Of a DNA stretch of 64,000 nt, positions 60,822 through 64,000 are shown piece by piece (position 1 is the first letter of the stretch; every line of letters begins with the position of its first letter). The position numbers were made by a program, and so were the translations under genes. The notes below the pieces were generated by a model. The model was not told the DNA's origin. It worked only from the letters and a program-made list of their open reading frames with translations, and did no database searches. The DNA lies in contig NZ_CP033433.1 in the NCBI RefSeq assembly GCF_003713065.1, forward strand, positions 903,001 to 967,000. Direction: 5' to 3'. This stretch comes from Cohnella candidum (GTDB lineage: Bacteria > Bacillota > Bacilli > Paenibacillales > Paenibacillaceae).

Positions 60822-60859
60822 CGGTCCCCAAGCGTCCCCCTCGCTTGGGGACCGTTTTT
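60822..60859 (+). terminator. Terminator of the sugar ABC cluster
   Basis: Perfect 13-bp stem CGGTCCCCAAGCG/CGCTTGGGGACCG, loop TCCCCCT, five T. Confidence 0.9.
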
Positions 60860-60878
60860 CCTCTATATAATGTAAGAA

Positions 60879-61265
60879 TTATTTCTCAACGATGGCTTCG
60901 GCTTCGATTTCCACGAGAAGGCGCGGGTCGATGAGCGCCTTGACCTCGATCATGCTGGCGGCGGGCTGGATTTCGCGAAAAAACTCTCCATGCGCTCTGC
61001 CGATTTCTTCCCATCGGGAGATATCGGTCACGAACATTCTGGTCCGGACGACGTCCGACAATTCCGCTCCCAGCTCCCGCAGCGCCTTTTCGATCGTTTG
61101 CAGGACGAATTTCGTCTGTTCGTAAGGATCGCCGTCTCCGACGATTTCTCCGTCTTTCATGGCGGTCGTTCCCGCGACCTCGATTCGGTCGCCGACGCGC
61201 ACGGCCCTGCAATAGCCTACGACGGGCTCCCAAGGGGAGCCGGTGAAAACCCGCTGTCTCGTCAT
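60879..61265 (-). CDS. RidA family (YjgF/YER057c/UK114) protein
   Basis: A 128-residue trimer-forming protein; RidA hydrolyses reactive enamine/imine intermediates of amino acid metabolism. Seen are VGDRIEVAGTTAM near the start and VRTRMFVTDISRWEEIGRAHG, ending with VKALIDPRLLVEIEAEAIV (the Arg that binds the substrate carboxylate lies in VRTRMFV). ATG at 61265 has GGAGAT upstream; TTG two codons earlier is possible. Confidence 0.9.
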   Translation of the reverse strand: MTRQRVFTGSPWEPVVGYCRAVRVGDRIEVAGTTAMKDGEIVGDGDPYEQTKFVLQTIEKALRELGAELSDVVRTRMFVTDISRWEEIGRAHGEFFREIQPAASMIEVKALIDPRLLVEIEAEAIVEK

Positions 61266-61346
61266 CCTCAATATCTCCTTCTCCTGGAAGGCTCGATTTC
61301 CCCCATTATAGCAGGGAGAGCAGGAGGGTCCAGAGGGAAAACGAAA

Positions 61347-61372
61347 AAAGCACCGTCCGAAGACGGTGCTTT
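61347..61372 (-). terminator. Terminator of rpsD
   Basis: Minus-strand stem AAAGCACCGTC/GACGGTGCTTT, loop TTCG, then T run. Confidence 0.9.
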
Positions 61373-61398
61373 CGCGATCCTGCCAGGCAGGAAAGAGA

Positions 61399-61998
61399 TT
61401 AACGGGAGTAGAACTCGACGATTTGCTTCTCGTCGATGTCTTGGGACAGCTCGTCGCGGCTAGGCAGGCGAACGTACTTGCCTTCCATGGCGGCGGCGTT
61501 GTAGTCGAGGTAAGTCGGCAGGTGATGGCGGGCTTCGCTCGCCTCTTTGATCGACTTCAGGCTGCGGCTGCGCTCACGCAGGCCGATGACGTCGCCCGGT
61601 TGAACCGTGTAGGAAGCGATGTCGACTTTCTTGCCGTTGACCGTTACGTGGCCGTGGGACACGAGCTGACGGGAACCGTAGCGGGTGTTGGCCCAGCCCA
61701 GGCGGTAAACCAGGTTGTCGAGGCGGCTTTCCAGCAGGAACATGAAGTTCTCGCCGGCGATGCCTTTCAGCTTGGTCGCGCGGTCGAACAGGTTGCGGAA
61801 TTGCTTTTCGTTCAGTCCGTACATGTGGCGAAGCTTTTGCTTTTCTTGAAGCTGAACGCCGTAACCGCTGATCTTGCGGCGTTGGTTAGCGCCGTGTTGA
61901 CCCGGTGCGAAAGGGCGTTTCAGTTCTTTGCCGGTGCCGCTGAGGGAAATGCCGAGACGGCGGCTCAATTTAAACTTGGGACCAGTATAGCGGGACAT
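61399..61998 (-). CDS. rpsD: 30S ribosomal protein S4
   Basis: A 199-residue primary 16S rRNA-binding protein. The N-terminus [20 protein letters not shown] has no zinc-binding Cys residues, so it is the C-minus type. The S4 RNA-binding domain shows as [20 protein letters not shown] and [27 protein letters not shown] precedes the ATG. As in B. subtilis it is a single-gene unit apart from the main ribosomal operons, with a long leader. Confidence 0.96.
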   Translation of the reverse strand: MSRYTGPKFKLSRRLGISLSGTGKELKRPFAPGQHGANQRRKISGYGVQLQEKQKLRHMYGLNEKQFRNLFDRATKLKGIAGENFMFLLESRLDNLVYRLGWANTRYGSRQLVSHGHVTVNGKKVDIASYTVQPGDVIGLRERSRSLKSIKEASEARHHLPTYLDYNAAAMEGKYVRLPSRDELSQDIDEKQIVEFYSR

Positions 61999-62004
61999 GT
62001 TATG

Positions 62005-62160
62005 CAGACTCCTTTTTCCAAAAGGGAATTTTTGAAAAATGGGGTTTTACTGGTGCCGGATTTCGCCGCAACCGATCGCGATCGGTTTCCGCCGGGAAGT
62101 TCAGCCGCTGCCCGCCGGTGGGAGACCCGTGAGGGTGACACAAGTTGAGCCCAATATTCA
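62005..62160 (-). promoter_or_regulatory. Long rpsD leader with palindrome, possible S4 autoregulation element
   Basis: About 160 bases lie between the promoter and rpsD. It contains the perfect 18-bp palindrome AACCGATCGCGATCGGTT (62070-62087) set inside CCGGCGG...CCGG-type complements. In Bacillales S4 represses its own mRNA; this leader is the natural place. The fold was not computed. Confidence 0.5.
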
Positions 62161-62168
62161 ACAGATAT

Positions 62169-62196
62169 ATTATAAGAAATTGAGTATGGATGTCAA
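62169..62196 (-). promoter_or_regulatory. Promoter of rpsD
   Basis: Minus-strand TTGACA, 16-base spacer, perfect TATAAT. Confidence 0.85.
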
Positions 62197-62347
62197 GGAA
62201 ATTTTCCAAGCAGTTTCAGCGAAAGAGGAAGGGCCTGGATAAATTAAGCAAAAAGACCCAACAATCAATCTTTGAACCTAGTGCAAATTTCACGCTTTCA
62301 TTGTAATATGAAAGGAATGGTATACGCCCATGGAGGTGATGAGGGTT

Positions 62348-64000
62348 ATGGCGGAAAGCAGGCATCATAAGCACCCCGGCGTTTCGGATTCGAGCGGGAC
62401 GCCGAATCCCGGCAACCTTCTTCAATTGCCCCCATGGCTCCAAAATCAGGAACTGACCGATTCGGATCTTCCTTATATACACGAAATGCTGGCGGACAGT
62501 CTGTCCGATTGGTTCGAACAGGCGGACGGCTTTCCCTGGCTGACCGGATTGTTTCTCGTCTACCATGCGGACGGAACCTGCGCGGCGATGCGGAGCGGCC
62601 TCGAAGACGGCGCCTTCCAATCGCGCGCCGGCTTGGCCGGCCAACCCATGCCCGCGGCCGTTTCCGCGGCCTTGAAATCCTGCCGCCCGGCTTTGTCCCG
62701 CGCGGACGAACGGGACGCCGTTTCCCTGCGATCGTGGGATTCCGTCGCCGTGCCGGTCTTCACCCGCGCCTCCGGAACGGTTTGCGCGGTTTTGGCGTGC
62801 CTGCTGCCCGGCGGCACGGCCCAAGCCGACGACTTGAAGCTGCTCCAGTCTGCGGCCCTTCATTACCGAGGGTGCCTGTACCGCCGGTTCGAGCACCTGT
62901 TCGTGGCCGGCTTCTTGAGGGAGCAAAGAAGCGTCCAACGGGAGGAAAAACGGCGCGAGATCCTGTTCGAGGTACTGCGCAGGCTGAACGACCACATGGA
63001 AGTGGAGCAGGTGCTGTCCGAGCTGCTGGCTTCCCTGGAGCGGCTGTATCCCTCCTCCCGGGCGGACCTCTTTTTATCCCAAGATTACAGCAGCATGAAC
63101 GATAAGGTGAAACCGCTTGCCTTTCATCAGAGCGGAATGGAACTGTGCCGGCAGGCGTTTCTCGACGGCACGATGCGCGACCAGCGCCTCGAAGGCTGGC
63201 GCCGCCTGGCGGTACCGCTTGCGGGCAAGCAAGGCGTTTACGGCGTTCTCCGCCTGGACGTGCCGGAGTCCGATTTCGACGGGGCGGACAGCCGCTTGCT
63301 TTCCATGCTGGCGGGCTCCGCCGGCGCCGCCTTCGAGAAAGCGAAGCTTCACGAGCAGGCCAACATCCTCGTCGGGGAACTTCGTTTGATCAACGATTTG
63401 ACCAAAAGGCTCAACAGCAGCCTGAAGCTATCCGATACCATCCAGTTCGCCTCCGCGGAGCTGCTCCGGATCTTCCGGGCGGATTTCTGCTGCATCCTGC
63501 AGGTGAACCCGGCCAAAACCGAATTCGTGGCGGTCTCGTCGAACGTGGCGGAGATGATCGGGGAATCCTTCTCGATCGACTACGGCTTCGTCGGGGTCAT
63601 GTGGAGCACGAAGGAGCCGATCATCCTCTCGGACTACTCGTCCGCGGCGCCGGTTCCCTCCAAGCTGATGTCCGTTACGGATTCGCGCTCGCTGCTCGCT
63701 TCGCCGCTCGTCCTGAACGGGGAAGTCATCGGCGCCGTCATGATCAGCCACCGCGAGCCGAACCATTTTTCCTACGACAATTACAAGCTGCTTCAAGTGC
63801 TGTCGACGCACCTCGGTCTGGCCGTATCGAACGCCAGCCTGCACGCGGAAGTGCGCCGGATGGTCATCACGGACAATCTGACCGGACTGTTCGCGCGGCA
63901 TTACCTGAACGAACGCATCCTGCGGAGGCAGAAGAGGAACGACTGCGGCTCGCTGATCCTGGTCGACATCGACCATTTCAAACGCGTCAACGATACTTAC
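62348..64000 (+). CDS. GAF and GGDEF domain protein, YtrP-like (3' truncated by window edge)
   Basis: The frame is open from 62348 to the right edge (551 codons) and has no stop in the window. The N-terminal about 150 residues are unassigned; two GAF-like regions follow (about residues 210-330 and 350-495, the second with STKEPIILSDYSSAAP and SLLASPLVLNGEVIGAVMI). A diguanylate-cyclase GGDEF domain begins near residue 500 (ITDNLTGLFARHYLNERI, ILVDIDHFKRVNDTY); its GG(D/E)EF site lies beyond the edge. ATG at 62348 follows GGAGGTGAT. In B. subtilis ytrP also neighbours rpsD. Confidence 0.88.
   Translation, partial: MAESRHHKHPGVSDSSGTPNPGNLLQLPPWLQNQELTDSDLPYIHEMLADSLSDWFEQADGFPWLTGLFLVYHADGTCAAMRSGLEDGAFQSRAGLAGQPMPAAVSAALKSCRPALSRADERDAVSLRSWDSVAVPVFTRASGTVCAVLACLLPGGTAQADDLKLLQSAALHYRGCLYRRFEHLFVAGFLREQRSVQREEKRREILFEVLRRLNDHMEVEQVLSELLASLERLYPSSRADLFLSQDYSSMNDKVKPLAFHQSGMELCRQAFLDGTMRDQRLEGWRRLAVPLAGKQGVYGVLRLDVPESDFDGADSRLLSMLAGSAGAAFEKAKLHEQANILVGELRLINDLTKRLNSSLKLSDTIQFASAELLRIFRADFCCILQVNPAKTEFVAVSSNVAEMIGESFSIDYGFVGVMWSTKEPIILSDYSSAAPVPSKLMSVTDSRSLLASPLVLNGEVIGAVMISHREPNHFSYDNYKLLQVLSTHLGLAVSNASLHAEVRRMVITDNLTGLFARHYLNERILRRQKRNDCGSLILVDIDHFKRVNDTY

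Overview
The window looks like chromosomal DNA from a spore-former-type Gram-positive bacterium of the order Bacillales, most likely family Paenibacillaceae (Paenibacillus or Cohnella). The reasons are: GC content near 60% by eye; diderm-type genes absent; lipoproteins with Gram-positive signal peptides; a tyrosine T-box leader; CcpA; a bacillithiol-linked YtxJ; an S-layer homology protein; a YesM/YesN sensor pair beside a sugar ABC system; and a glutaminyl-tRNA synthetase, which most Firmicutes lack. The genus is an inference from gene content only. No phage, insertion sequence, CRISPR array or rRNA gene was seen.

Layout. 1-2950: end of the pyrimidine operon (carB 3' part, pyrF, pyrE). 3059-7040: small unknown gene, yvyF-like flagellar-region gene, a GH3 beta-N-acetylhexosaminidase lipoprotein and glnS. 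7179-14471: five-gene MacAB-like ABC efflux operon (ATPase, adaptor lipoprotein, large FtsX-type permease, second ATPase, solute-binding lipoprotein). 14558-15548: two small genes and three tRNA genes. 15568-17452: a compact agr-like quorum-sensing locus (34-codon ORF, kinase-less sensor-like membrane protein, AgrB, AgrD-like peptide without cysteine, lone LytTR regulator). 17512-20350: unknown gene, ung, SLH protein, two identical tRNA-Val genes. 20489-25669: small membrane proteins, a metallo-beta-lactamase-fold hydrolase, small conserved genes and an SpeA-type decarboxylase. 25709-34909: MFS and RND efflux pumps, nitroreductase, YktB-like protein, YceI protein, 6-phosphogluconate dehydrogenase. 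35039-42709: rhodanese, aroA, CoA-binding protein, a PTS IICBA plus enzyme I pair, DJ-1/PfpI, VanZ and a zinc-finger protein.

42747-64000 preserves the order known from Bacillus subtilis around ccpA (ytxJ, ccpA, acu genes, acsA, tyrS, rpsD, ytrP-like), with insertions: mtnN after ccpA, a PBP1A-type gene between acsA and tyrS, and a YesMN two-component system plus sugar ABC importer and a RidA gene between tyrS and rpsD. The last gene, a GAF/GGDEF protein, runs off the right edge; carB runs off the left edge.

Functional links. CcpA sits near two likely targets: a cre-like site lies in the acsA leader, and another overlaps the promoter-like sequence of the sugar-binding protein gene. AcuA and AcuC are the expected acetylase/deacetylase pair for the adjacent acetyl-CoA synthetase. 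The most unusual item is the agr-like locus: its signal peptide lacks the ring cysteine, its membrane receptor lacks a kinase, its regulator lacks a receiver domain, and the AgrB-AgrD junction is a sharply AT-rich patch.
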